From Erwinia billingiae Eb661 (GTDB lineage Bacteria > Pseudomonadota > Gammaproteobacteria > Enterobacterales > Enterobacteriaceae), in contig NC_014306.1 in the NCBI RefSeq assembly GCF_000196615.1, positions 1,302,001 to 1,366,000 on the forward strand: a stretch of DNA of 64,000 nt, written 5' to 3'. How positions within the stretch are numbered: the stretch's first letter is position 1; each line of letters begins with the position of its first letter. Below, piece after piece: positions 8,059 to 16,035 of the stretch. A model generated the notes under the pieces. The model was not told where the DNA came from and did no database searches. It saw only the letters and a program-made list of their open reading frames with translations. The translations under genes were made by a program, and so were the position numbers.

Positions 8059-9291
8059 TCACGCTTTTTTGCCGCTCGCCTGATTAAGGGCATTCACCAC
8101 GATCGACGGGGTCAATACCTGCGGCAACACCTTCGGTGCACTGCCATCAGCCGGATACACCACGTACAGCGGCAGACCGCCCTGGCCGAATTCGTTCATC
8201 GCATCATCAATGTCGGGGTTAAATTTCGTCGAGTCGGCAACCATATATACCGTGCCGGTGCGCAGCAACGCCTCTTTCACCGCCGTGGTGGAGAGCGTGG
8301 TGCGCTGGTTTACCTGACAAGTAATACACCAGGATGCGGTGAAGTCCACCATGATCGCTTTACCGTGCCCGCGCGTCTCGGCAACGGTTTGTGGCGACCA
8401 TTTCACCTGGGTAACGGCTGCGGCGGTTTGTCCGTCAGGCAGCGGGGCGCCAGGCTGGATAATGCCGGTCACCGGCGCTATCACAGCCACCAGCAATGCG
8501 GCGGTAACGGCATACAGCAGCTTGTGCGATTTTTCACGAAAACGTCGTTTCTGCGCGATGCCGTAAAGCCAGCCGGCAAAACCGAGCAGCACCGAGCAGG
8601 CGAGGATCGTCGCCAGTGCGCCGGTACCGGCCTGTTGCGCCAGCACCCACACCAGCCAGGCGTAAGCACCGAACATCGGGAAGGCGAGGCCGTGTTTAAG
8701 CACATCCATCCACGCGCCAGGGCGAGGCAGGCGTTTTGCCAGCTGCGGGAACAGTGACACCAGCGTAAAGGGTGCGGCGAACCCCAACGCCAGCGAGAAA
8801 AATATCGCCAACGAGACGGCCGGCGGCTGCACCAGCGCATAGCCAATCGCACTGGCCATAAACGGCGCGGAGCATGGCGTGGCGACCACGATCGACAGCG
8901 CACCGGTCAGCGCCGAACGCACTAACGCACTGCGACCGACTTCGATTTCGCCCGCGCGCTGCAACGAAAGCCCGACTTCAAAGACGCCAAGAAGATTCAG
9001 CGCCGCACCCAAAATAATTAGCGCCAGGATGGCAATGACCAGCGGCGACTGGAGTTGAAAACCCCAGCCCACCGCATCACCGGTGGCCCGCGCCGCCAGC
9101 AGGATGCCCGCCAGCGCCATCATGGTGACGACCACGCCCGCCAGGAAGGCCAGTCCCTCGGCGCGTGCCGCCGACGAACTGCCCTGATGACGCAGCAAAC
9201 CCAGCGCTTTCAGGGAGATCACCGGAAACACGCACGGCATAAAGTTGAGGATAATGCCGCCTAAAAAGGCGGACAAAATAGCAGTTAACAT
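8059..9291 (-). CDS. Short DsbD/ScsB-type transmembrane thiol reductase
   Basis: A 410-residue protein with an eight-helix DsbD beta-type membrane domain (about residues 1-280) and a C-terminal thioredoxin domain (about 290-405). The membrane redox cysteines are C20 in FMPCVFPV and C140 in ATPCSAPF; the thioredoxin pair is C322-C325 in WCITC. Proteins of this kind move electrons from cytoplasmic thioredoxin across the inner membrane. The N-terminal periplasmic alpha domain of classical DsbD is missing, so the partner must accept electrons directly from the C-terminal domain. The upstream co-oriented gene encodes a secreted peroxiredoxin, the likely client by analogy with ScsB/peroxiredoxin systems. 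The protein is not the housekeeping DsbD. Confidence 0.85.
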   Translation of the reverse strand: MLTAILSAFLGGIILNFMPCVFPVISLKALGLLRHQGSSSAARAEGLAFLAGVVVTMMALAGILLAARATGDAVGWGFQLQSPLVIAILALIILGAALNLLGVFEVGLSLQRAGEIEVGRSALVRSALTGALSIVVATPCSAPFMASAIGYALVQPPAVSLAIFFSLALGFAAPFTLVSLFPQLAKRLPRPGAWMDVLKHGLAFPMFGAYAWLVWVLAQQAGTGALATILACSVLLGFAGWLYGIAQKRRFREKSHKLLYAVTAALLVAVIAPVTGIIQPGAPLPDGQTAAAVTQVKWSPQTVAETRGHGKAIMVDFTASWCITCQVNQRTTLSTTAVKEALLRTGTVYMVADSTKFNPDIDDAMNEFGQGGLPLYVVYPADGSAPKVLPQVLTPSIVVNALNQASGKKA

Positions 9292-9333
9292 AACGGGCCT
9301 CAGCAGGCTAAAGGGTGACCGGCAAACTCAGGA

Positions 9334-9897
9334 TCAGGAATGCGAAGCAGAGTATTGTTTCACCGCGTCCATGGCTTTCTGAATATGGGTATCCGGGTTG
9401 CGGTCGGTGAAGCTCAGCAGGATCTTGCCGTCTGGCGCGATGACATATGAGGTACGGTCAGAGACGGTTTTGCCTTTGATCTGCATGGTGGTCTGGTATT
9501 CGCTGGCCACTTTCGCGCCAGGGTCGGCAGCTACGGTGAATTTATCGCGGCATTCCAGTTTAGAGAATTCGCCAATCTGCTCGGTATTGCCGGCGGTCAC
9601 GCCAACCACGCTGGCACCGAGCTTTTTAAAGCCATCGGTCGCTTCGGCAAAGTCATGAGCTTCAATGGTACAGCCTTTGCTGAAGGCCACCGGGAAGAAG
9701 TAAAGCACGACCGGGCCTTTTGCCAGCGCCTGCTGCAGCGAGAAGGTCAGCGGCTTGCCCGCCAGTGCGCCCTGAAGCTTAAAGTCCGGGGCCTGCGCGC
9801 CGACCGGCAGTGCGGCGTAAGCGTTGAGGGTAGGCATCGCGAGGCTCATAACAGCAGCGGCGGTCACAGAACAGAGAAGTTTTTTTGTACGGTTCAT
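9334..9897 (-). CDS. Secreted peroxiredoxin (AhpC/TSA family)
   Basis: A 187-residue peroxiredoxin with a signal peptide (MNRTKKLLCSVTAAAVMSLAM..., cleavage probably after AYA near residue 28). The peroxidatic cysteine is C76 in PVAFSKGCTIEAHDF; the usual Pro-x-x-x-Thr motif is altered to PVAFSKGCT, as in the PRX-like secreted subgroup. A second cysteine, C116 in KLECRDKF, may resolve the disulfide. It would reduce hydrogen peroxide or organic peroxides in the periplasm. ATG 9897 follows GGAG; the in-frame TTG at 9909 has no ribosome site. It is the first gene of the minus-strand operon with the DsbD-type carrier, ECF sigma and anti-sigma, suggesting a self-contained envelope peroxide-reduction module. 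Confidence 0.82.
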   Translation of the reverse strand: MNRTKKLLCSVTAAAVMSLAMPTLNAYAALPVGAQAPDFKLQGALAGKPLTFSLQQALAKGPVVLYFFPVAFSKGCTIEAHDFAEATDGFKKLGASVVGVTAGNTEQIGEFSKLECRDKFTVAADPGAKVASEYQTTMQIKGKTVSDRTSYVIAPDGKILLSFTDRNPDTHIQKAMDAVKQYSASHS

Positions 9898-10072
9898 GTC
9901 GGGCTCCAACAGGTTTACAGGAAGTGCGTTAATAAACAGTTCGCTGTCACGCTGCGGAAAGTTTCGCGGAGGGAAAAATAAATCGCGGTTTTATGTATAA
10001 AAACAGGCGGAGGGGAACCTGCGCCGACGCAAGCCTGGCGCAAGTTCCGTTTTCAAGGGGCAGAACGCGGGG

Positions 10073-11392
10073 TTACAGCGGTTTTTTGGCCGTCTCTTTC
10101 GCCGCCAACACCGCCAGTAAGGTGACAATCAGCGCCACCGAGACATAACAGGATACCGCTAACGTGGTGCTGAACTCGGTAAACAGCGTGGTAATGATCA
10201 GCGGCGCGAAGCCGCCGCCAACAATTCCCGACAGCGTATAGGCTAACGAAGAGCCTGCGTAGCGCACGCGGGTCGGGAATTGCTCGGTAACAAACGCCGC
10301 CTGCGGGCCATACATGATGGCGTGAACCTGCAGGCCACCGATCACCGCCAGGCAGATCAATACCGGATGGGCGCTGTCGAGCAGCATAAAGAACACGAAG
10401 GACCAGACGATCGCCAGCACCGCGCCCATGATGTACACCGGGCGACGTCCCCACCGATCGGACAGCGCGCCAAACATCGGTACGGTGATGGCGTTGCCCA
10501 GCGCCCCAAGCATGGTCGCCATCAGCGCCACCGGACGCGGCAGGTGCAGCACGGTCGTGACGTAGGTCAGCGTAAACACCACCACCAGCGCATACAGCAC
10601 ATCTGAGCCGATGCGGGCGCCGCCCGCCACCAGCAGCGGACGCAGATGGTGAGTAAACACCTCTTTGACCGGCGTGTGGGTGGTATTTTTCGCTTTTTCT
10701 AACGCCAGGAAAGCGGGCGTTTCACCAACGCCACGGCGCAGCCATAAACCAAAAATCACCAGCAGCAGGCTGAGTACGAACGGAATACGCCAACCCCATT
10801 GCTGGAAGTCTTCTGGCGACAGGAACACCGTCACCAGCGTGATCAATCCGGTGCCAATCAGCGTGCCACAGGACGGTCCAACCTGAGCGAATGACGCGTT
10901 GCGGCCACGCTGTTCCGGTTTGCCATGCTCCATCGACAGCAACACCGCACCCGCCCATTCGCCGCCCAGTGCGATGCCCTGAATAAAGCGCAGGCTGACC
11001 AGCAGCAGCGGACTCCAGATCCCCCAACTAGCGTAGCCCGGCAGCAGGCCCATCAGCGCGGTGGTGACGCCCATGATCACCAGCGTGGTCACCAGCACGA
11101 ACTTACGCCCCAGCACATCGCCCAAATGACCGAAGATCATGCCGCCAACCGGGCGCGAGACATAGCCGACCGCATAGGTTGAGAAGGCCAGAATGGTGCC
11201 CACCAGCGGGTCAAACGACGGGAAAAAGACGTGGTTGAAAATCAGCGCGGCCATGATGTTGTAGACGGTAAAGTCATACCATTCCAGCGCGGTGCCGATT
11301 GAACTGGCCGCCGCCAGACGACCGGTTTTGGGCGGCGTCTGTTCAGCGCTGGCAGTTTTTGGCCGCAGGGTATCAGTAGATGACACACTCAT
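10073..11392 (-). CDS. MHS-family MFS metabolite:H+ symporter
   Basis: A 439-residue inner-membrane transporter of the metabolite:H+ symporter branch (ShiA, ProP, KgtP group). Typical features are SSIGTALEWYDFTVYN at the first helix, YVSRPVGGMIFGHLGDVLGRK, RFIQGIALGGEWAGAV and the C-terminal half motif ALSDRWGRRPVYI. Known substrates of the group are organic acids, betaines and shikimate-like compounds; the substrate here is unknown. The ATG at 11392 overlaps the stop of the upstream gene by four bases, and the gene is the last of the DUF2848/amidase/DUF4286-like operon, so it probably imports that pathway's substrate. The C-terminus ends just after KETAKKPL without a long coiled tail, unlike ProP. 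Confidence 0.85.
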   Translation of the reverse strand: MSVSSTDTLRPKTASAEQTPPKTGRLAAASSIGTALEWYDFTVYNIMAALIFNHVFFPSFDPLVGTILAFSTYAVGYVSRPVGGMIFGHLGDVLGRKFVLVTTLVIMGVTTALMGLLPGYASWGIWSPLLLVSLRFIQGIALGGEWAGAVLLSMEHGKPEQRGRNASFAQVGPSCGTLIGTGLITLVTVFLSPEDFQQWGWRIPFVLSLLLVIFGLWLRRGVGETPAFLALEKAKNTTHTPVKEVFTHHLRPLLVAGGARIGSDVLYALVVVFTLTYVTTVLHLPRPVALMATMLGALGNAITVPMFGALSDRWGRRPVYIMGAVLAIVWSFVFFMLLDSAHPVLICLAVIGGLQVHAIMYGPQAAFVTEQFPTRVRYAGSSLAYTLSGIVGGGFAPLIITTLFTEFSTTLAVSCYVSVALIVTLLAVLAAKETAKKPL

Positions 11393-12036
11393 GATTTCAC
11401 CTCCTGCGCGGTCAACTGCCAGCCGAGCGCGTAATGCATGACGTCATTGTGGCGAAGTGCCAGCGCATCACAGGCCTGGGACGCCAGCCTTTGCGAGGCT
11501 TCAGCGCTGCTGGATTCAATCAGCATCATCGGCAGAAGCTGCCGGTTGTCAGGGGATTCTTTCGGCAGCGGTGTGCTGAGCGTCGCGTCCGGCGTTAACA
11601 GGCTGGAATGAATGAAGCCAGGCTGCGCGAACAGCGTTTCACCCAGTTGGGCAATGTTGCTTTCCGCGATGCCCGCGGCCAGGGTCAAAATGGCGAGATG
11701 GCTGCCAGAGCCCAGGCCAACCTGGGCGCTGATGGTGCACACCCGGCGCATCGGCGACTGCATTTTTTGCAGACAGGCCTGCGACCAGGCCGTTTGTTGC
11801 GTGAAGGCCGCGTGATACGCCGGGGAGGTGAAGCTTTCCAGCGAGTCGGTTTTATACAGGCCAAGATATTTGCGTCCGCCTTGCAGCGACTGATAGCGCG
11901 TACCAGAGCGAAAACCTTCAATTCTTACGCGTTCTTCAACGTGTTCGCGATCGTACCAGTGGTTAAAATCCGCTTCATCCTGTGCGGCGACGTCGGTGGC
12001 GACAAAAAGCATGCCCTGATTTTTTGGAGAAGTCAT
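11389..12036 (-). CDS. DUF4286-like protein of catabolic operon
   Basis: A protein of about 215 residues that I place tentatively with DUF4286 (ferredoxin-like alpha/beta-barrel fold). It has a typical FNHWYDREHVEERVRIEGFRSGTRY opening, seen in dimeric alpha/beta-barrel enzymes and muconolactone-isomerase-like proteins, then a second half (residues about 115-215) that looks like a degenerate repeat of the same fold. No known catalytic residues can be named. The ATG pair at 12036/12039 follows AGGA, while a further upstream ATG at 12063 has no ribosome site. It lies between the amidase and the MHS transporter and is translationally coupled to the latter. Confidence 0.6.
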   Translation of the reverse strand: MTSPKNQGMLFVATDVAAQDEADFNHWYDREHVEERVRIEGFRSGTRYQSLQGGRKYLGLYKTDSLESFTSPAYHAAFTQQTAWSQACLQKMQSPMRRVCTISAQVGLGSGSHLAILTLAAGIAESNIAQLGETLFAQPGFIHSSLLTPDATLSTPLPKESPDNRQLLPMMLIESSSAEASQRLASQACDALALRHNDVMHYALGWQLTAQEVKS

Positions 12037-12095
12037 CATTAGTCCTGCCGTTTTCAGTGTCATGGTGAGAAGAGGTGTTTGCGGTTATCTGTCTG

Positions 12096-13457
12096 TTATT
12101 GGTGTGCTTTAAGCACGGTCTCAATCGCCAGCGCCCAGCTCATCAGCGCGTCGTCCTGCATGGGTAACGCCGCGACCATTAAGCCGACCGGTGCCTGACC
12201 CTTTGCCGAACAAGGCAAAGAGACGGCGCAGCCATCAAGGAAGTTGATCACCGACGGATTGCGCAGTGCCGCGCCGTTGATGCGGAAATAGGCGTCCTCA
12301 TCGGCTTCCAGATCGGCAATGCGCGGGGCAATAAACGGCACGGTGGGCATTAACAGCGCGTCGTACTGCTGAACGATGTGGCTGACGCGCGTTTGCCAGT
12401 CGGCGCGTTGTTCCACCAACCGCTGGCGATCGGCTTCCCCCAGGGCTTCACCGCGACGAATGCGCGAGACCACGCGCGGGTCATAACCTTCAGCGCGTTG
12501 CGCTATCAGCGGCTGGTGCCATTGCCAGGACTCCAGCGCGGTAAATCCCCCGCTGGCATTAATGGCGGAAAGCTCGGCGATTTCCGTCAGCGGAATGGCA
12601 GATACCTGTGCGCCCGCCTGCTTAATCGTCAGCACCGCCCGCTCAAACGCTGCGGCAACCTGGGTATCCAGGCCCTCCAGCACCCCCGTCTGAGGCACTG
12701 CAAAATGGGCGTCGGCAAGGTTTTTTACCGTCAGCGATAACGGCCGGTCAGCTATCACCGCATCGAGTGCGACGCAGCTTAAGACGTCGTGAGCCAGGGT
12801 GCCGACAGAGTCGAGTGACGCCGAAAGCGGCAGTACGCCGGCCATTGAAATTCGGCGTGCGGTGGGTTTGTAGCCGGTCAGACCGCAGAACGCTGCCGGA
12901 ATACGCACCGATCCGCCGGTATCGCTGCCGATTGCCCCGAGAGACATGCCATCGCTGATCGACACGGCGGCACCGGAAGACGAGCCGCCAGGAATACGGC
13001 GTGCAGCGCGATCCCAGGGATTTGCCGGCGTACCGTAGTGCGGATTAATCCCGAGACCGGAATAGGCAAATTCGGTCATATTGGTTTTACCGACGATCAC
13101 CGCACCGGCTTGCAGCAGCTTGTCGACAATCGTCGCATGGGATTCGGCGACGGGCGCATCCGCCAGCACGGTCGAGCCGCCGGTGGTGGCTTCACCCTGC
13201 AGGTCAAACAGGTCCTTGATCGACACCGGCACGCCATCCAGCGGCGAAAGCGCGTTGCCGGCGGCCCGGCGCAGAGCCGAGGCTTCAGCCTGCTCGCGTG
13301 CCCACTGCGCATATACCTGGATAAAGGCCCGCGAACCTTCACCTTCGCGAGCAGTCATCGCCGCCAGTGCCTGTTCAGTCAGCTGGACGCAGGTCACCGT
13401 ACCAAGCTCCAGTTGTTCGATGGCCTGTTGCAGGCTTAAAGAGGGGTAAGAATTCAT
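12096..13457 (-). CDS. Amidase-signature family amidase
   Basis: A 453-residue amidase-signature enzyme of normal length. The Ser-cisSer-Lys triad can be read as Lys81 in PVSIKDLF, the serine cluster GGSSSG at 157-162, and nucleophile Ser183 in GSDTGGSVRIPAA. These enzymes hydrolyse amides to acid and ammonia; relatives include AtzE biuret/carboxybiuret hydrolases, allophanate hydrolases and GatA. No GatB/GatC genes are near, so a catabolic role is more likely than tRNA amidation. It is cytoplasmic (no signal peptide). It lies 42 bp downstream of the DUF2848 gene and upstream of the DUF4286-like and MHS-transporter genes in one operon, probably controlled by the divergent GntR regulator. Confidence 0.88.
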   Translation of the reverse strand: MNSYPSLSLQQAIEQLELGTVTCVQLTEQALAAMTAREGEGSRAFIQVYAQWAREQAEASALRRAAGNALSPLDGVPVSIKDLFDLQGEATTGGSTVLADAPVAESHATIVDKLLQAGAVIVGKTNMTEFAYSGLGINPHYGTPANPWDRAARRIPGGSSSGAAVSISDGMSLGAIGSDTGGSVRIPAAFCGLTGYKPTARRISMAGVLPLSASLDSVGTLAHDVLSCVALDAVIADRPLSLTVKNLADAHFAVPQTGVLEGLDTQVAAAFERAVLTIKQAGAQVSAIPLTEIAELSAINASGGFTALESWQWHQPLIAQRAEGYDPRVVSRIRRGEALGEADRQRLVEQRADWQTRVSHIVQQYDALLMPTVPFIAPRIADLEADEDAYFRINGAALRNPSVINFLDGCAVSLPCSAKGQAPVGLMVAALPMQDDALMSWALAIETVLKAHQ

Positions 13458-13499
13458 GGCGATACTCCCAGTTTTAAAGGGTGACGATCGGGGTCAGGC

Positions 13500-14210
13500 T
13501 CAGGCGATAACCGGTAATTCAAGGCTGTGATAGTCGTGGCAAATGCGGCGGCCCAACTGCTCATCAACCAGCTCCATACGGAATTCCGTTGCAGGACGAA
13601 TGCCACCTATTGCCGCGACGGTGCCGCAGGTCATCCCCAGTCCTTCAGCCGGCACCTCACCATCAGGCAGATAGCGGCTTAGCAGGTCATCAGGTTTGCG
13701 CAGGCTGGCAAGCGTGCCTTCCTGATACAGGCGGAATTCGCCGTCTTCTTTTATCCAGGCGCGCAGGATCAGCTGGTCCCAGTGCCCGGCGACTTCAGTC
13801 ATTCTCCAGGCCTGCGTCGCCACGGGCTTCACACACAGTTGTTTGGAGAGCGCCACGCTGTGCGATTCCAGCTCACGATCGGTATGATCGGAGGCCAGTG
13901 AGACAAACACCTCGCCGTGATGGGTGAAGATAAACACTTCCGCTTCGCCAGAGCTGGCGGCGCCAATCACTTCTACCGAATGACTTTGTGTCAGCTGGTT
14001 AGCGGCAACCCGATAGAAGAGGGGAACTGCACTCGGACGGGGCACGCCCAGCGCTTCCAGTTCACTAATATGGTGCGCGATAGCGTCAGGATCGCGTCCT
14101 GCCCATCCGGCGATCACCAACTTGTTGATGTCGACCGTCAGGCTTTCGGTGCGGTTTTTTGTATGATTATCAACACCATGAGCTGATGGCAGTGTGAAGG
14201 TAAGTTGCAT
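13500..14210 (-). CDS. DUF2848 family protein
   Basis: A 236-residue protein recognised as DUF2848, a family of unknown biochemical function that sits in amide/N-heterocycle catabolic operons and has a fumarylacetoacetase-like look. Visible landmarks are LVIAGWAGRDPDAIAHHISELEALGVPRPSAVPLFYR near the N-terminus, SLASDHTDRELE in the centre and GMTCGTVAAIGGIRPATEFRMEL near the C-terminus; the charged SDHTDRELE segment could be a metal or substrate site. ATG 14210 follows AGAGGCG. It is the first gene of the amidase operon, immediately downstream of the operator-like palindrome shared with the divergent GntR gene. Confidence 0.75.
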   Translation of the reverse strand: MQLTFTLPSAHGVDNHTKNRTESLTVDINKLVIAGWAGRDPDAIAHHISELEALGVPRPSAVPLFYRVAANQLTQSHSVEVIGAASSGEAEVFIFTHHGEVFVSLASDHTDRELESHSVALSKQLCVKPVATQAWRMTEVAGHWDQLILRAWIKEDGEFRLYQEGTLASLRKPDDLLSRYLPDGEVPAEGLGMTCGTVAAIGGIRPATEFRMELVDEQLGRRICHDYHSLELPVIA

Positions 14211-14247
14211 CGGGAAACGCCTCTTTTGCTGATTGAATAGAAAACAC

Positions 14248-14261
14248 AGTGAAATTTCACT
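14248..14261. promoter_or_regulatory. Candidate GntR operator palindrome
   Basis: AGTGAAATTTCACT is a perfect 14-bp palindrome in the 132-bp divergent gap between the DUF2848 operon and the GntR-family gene. It lies 38 bp from the DUF2848 start and 82 bp from the GntR start, the right place for a shared repressor site. Binding by the adjacent GntR protein is inferred. Confidence 0.6.
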
Positions 14262-14342
14262 ATAACTTCATTTATCAAATAAGCGATTTCCGTGCCATGT
14301 TTTGTGTAGAATGTCTAAAAATCTTCTCAGCAGGCGCTGGAT

Positions 14343-15020
14343 ATGAAGACTGATGTCACAGAAACGGAGGAACGACCGGTGAGCGAACAGTCAGGGCTAT
14401 CGTTAAACGAACAGGCGTATAGCCGTTTCAGGCAGGCGTTGGTCACCCTGGGTTACAAGCCAGGGGAATATCTGAATACCGCGCAGGTGATGAGCGACCT
14501 GGCGATGGGCAGGACGCCGGTGAATCAGGCCATCCACCGTTTGGCCAACGAAGGGCTGTTGCAGATTATTCCGCGCAAAGGGGTGATGGTTTCACCGCTG
14601 TCCGTGGATGACGCGTTAGAACTGATTGACGTCCGGCTGGCGAATGAAATGCTGTGTATGCGGCTGGCCAGTTCGCGTATTTCGGCTCAGGAACTGTCAG
14701 AACTCGACGCCATTAATCAGCAGATTGAAGCGGCCAGCGAGTGCCGCGATCGTGACGAGATGATGCTGCTGGATAACCAGTTTCACCAGCTGTTGGCCAG
14801 AATTTCCGGCAATAAGATGTTGATGGATATTCTTAGCGTGCTGCATGCGCAATCGCAGCGCTTCTGGGCCAGCTCGTTGTCGAAAGAAGGGCATATGCAG
14901 GAAGTGATTGAGGAACATCGGGCGATTATCAGCGCGCTGGCCGCACGGGACGGGCAGGCCGCCGCCGACGCGGCGGAAGTGCATATTTTGTCATTCCGCC
15001 ATGCGCTGTTGCGCCGCTAA
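14343..15020 (+). CDS. GntR-family (FCD subfamily) transcriptional regulator
   Basis: A 225-residue regulator with an N-terminal winged helix (residues about 22-85; MGRTPVNQAIHRLANEGLLQIIPRKGVMVS is the recognition part) and a C-terminal helical FCD domain (about 95-220) with DNQFHQLLARISGN and the EEHRAIISALAARD helix. FCD domains bind small organic acids, often through a metal held by Asp and His residues, which are visible here. The gene is divergent from the DUF2848/amidase/MHS operon and shares a perfect palindrome with it, so it is the likely repressor of that operon. Start ATG 14343 lacks a strong ribosome site; a GTG at 14381 is not in frame. Confidence 0.85.
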   Translation: MKTDVTETEERPVSEQSGLSLNEQAYSRFRQALVTLGYKPGEYLNTAQVMSDLAMGRTPVNQAIHRLANEGLLQIIPRKGVMVSPLSVDDALELIDVRLANEMLCMRLASSRISAQELSELDAINQQIEAASECRDRDEMMLLDNQFHQLLARISGNKMLMDILSVLHAQSQRFWASSLSKEGHMQEVIEEHRAIISALAARDGQAAADAAEVHILSFRHALLRR

Positions 15021-15164
15021 CCGACTCACAATACCGCACCTGTTATCGATTGAAGCGGGCGCTCACCCGCTGCTTGCTTTATTCGCGGTATTAAATCTTC
15101 TCGCCCATCTTGAGTAAAGTTTCTACAGCGGTAAGATATCCTTCGTTTCCAGGGGGAACCTTCA

Positions 15165-15515
15165 ATGAAAAACGTTATCTTTAGCATGCTCGCTAAAATT
15201 TCAAAAATGGATGCGGAATCCAAGCAGTTAACCGCACAGGTGGAAGCGCAGTCCTTACTGATCGGTGCATTGACGCTGACGGTGGGTAAAAACGGCGGTA
15301 TGACCCGAATGGTGGAGAGCGTTAACAAAGCCATCAATTCGGTACTTGATTCGCAAGATGATGTGCTGAGATCCGATGCGGATATTTTGCTGAACGAATT
15401 CCGTAACCTGCTGGAAGTGACGCGTCTTATCGAACAGGCTGATGCCGAACTCGATCAGGAGGCGCTGGCCGCAGCGGGTGGTGATTCACTGGAGATCTTG
15501 CCCCAGCCGAAGTAG
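15165..15515 (+). CDS. iraP: IraP-like anti-adaptor protein
   Basis: A 116-residue helical protein opening MKNVIFSMLAKISKMDAESK, resembling the enterobacterial IraP anti-adaptor that stabilises sigma S by binding RssB. The first 85 residues follow IraP from memory (K-x-x-E-S-K-x-L-x-A-Q-V-E-A and the RLIEQ-like segment); the C-terminal 30 residues are an extension beyond the 86-residue E. coli protein. The ATG at 15165 follows AGGGGG. In E. coli iraP is induced by phosphate starvation; no Pho box was sought successfully here. It is followed by a small acidic-protein gene on the same strand and a strong terminator. The assignment is by eye and moderate. Confidence 0.62.
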   Translation: MKNVIFSMLAKISKMDAESKQLTAQVEAQSLLIGALTLTVGKNGGMTRMVESVNKAINSVLDSQDDVLRSDADILLNEFRNLLEVTRLIEQADAELDQEALAAAGGDSLEILPQPK

Positions 15516-15669
15516 GGCCGCCTGAAGCGGCTTCAACCCGGGCCGTGATATGCCAACATCACCGGCCTGAGCTTATTTTTTCTTTCGCCCTGATGTGTGA
15601 TGTCCGGCATCAATTGCGGGAATTCACCTCCTATAGTTAACACACCCATATGGGGTAACGGAGGTGAGT

Positions 15670-15834
15670 ATGTCTGAACGTCCCGATGACCTTGAACCAC
15701 TCCCAGATGATGCAGAGTTCCCTGTGGAGGAAGATGAAGATGAGGATGAAGCCGGATTACCATTAGGCACGGACGATGTAGAAAATCCCGTTGAAGATGA
15801 TGATGAGCCTGTAGATCCACGAGAAGATATCTGA
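15670..15834 (+). CDS. Small acidic protein, 54 aa
   Basis: A 54-residue protein that is almost wholly acidic and proline-containing: it starts MSERPDDLEPLPDDAEF, contains EEDEDEDEAG and ends PVDPREDI. It has no membrane segment, Cys or aromatic residues except Phe, so it is probably disordered. The ATG follows an excellent GGAGGTGA site at normal spacing and the gene is followed by a long-stemmed terminator, which together argue that it is translated. I do not know its function; acidic tails of this kind can act as chaperone, DNA-mimic or metal-binding peptides, but nothing in the sequence decides this. Confidence 0.7.
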   Translation: MSERPDDLEPLPDDAEFPVEEDEDEDEAGLPLGTDDVENPVEDDDEPVDPREDI

Positions 15835-15844
15835 TTTCTCTGAC

Positions 15845-15910
15845 AAACCGCCAGAATGGCGTGCGCCATACCCGATACCGGGAGCCACGCCATCAGCGCG
15901 GTTTTTTTTC
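15845..15910 (+). terminator. Long-stem Rho-independent terminator
   Basis: AAACCGC (15845-15851) pairs with GCGGTTT (15898-15904), and inside it ATGGCGTG (15856-15863) pairs with CACGCCAT (15886-15893). The right arm runs into eight T residues. It ends the small acidic-protein transcript just ahead of zinT. Confidence 0.75.
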
Positions 15911-15983
15911 GTCCTGAATTCGCGCTGAATTGGCCTTGCTTTACGATCGCCAGAGGCGTTTTCAACACATCTTGTTGAGCTTT

Positions 15984-16006
15984 GATATGTTATATCATAA
16001 CATTTA
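15984..16006 (+). promoter_or_regulatory. Zur box upstream of zinT
   Basis: The core TGTTATATCATAACA (15988-16002) with flanking GATA and TTTA reproduces the Zur operator of enteric bacteria (GAAATGTTATANTATAACATTTC) almost exactly. It ends 30 bp upstream of the zinT start, where a bound Zn-Zur dimer would block the promoter. Confidence 0.85.
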
Positions 16007-16035
16007 ATCCTCTGTTACTTTTCGAGGATTCAATT

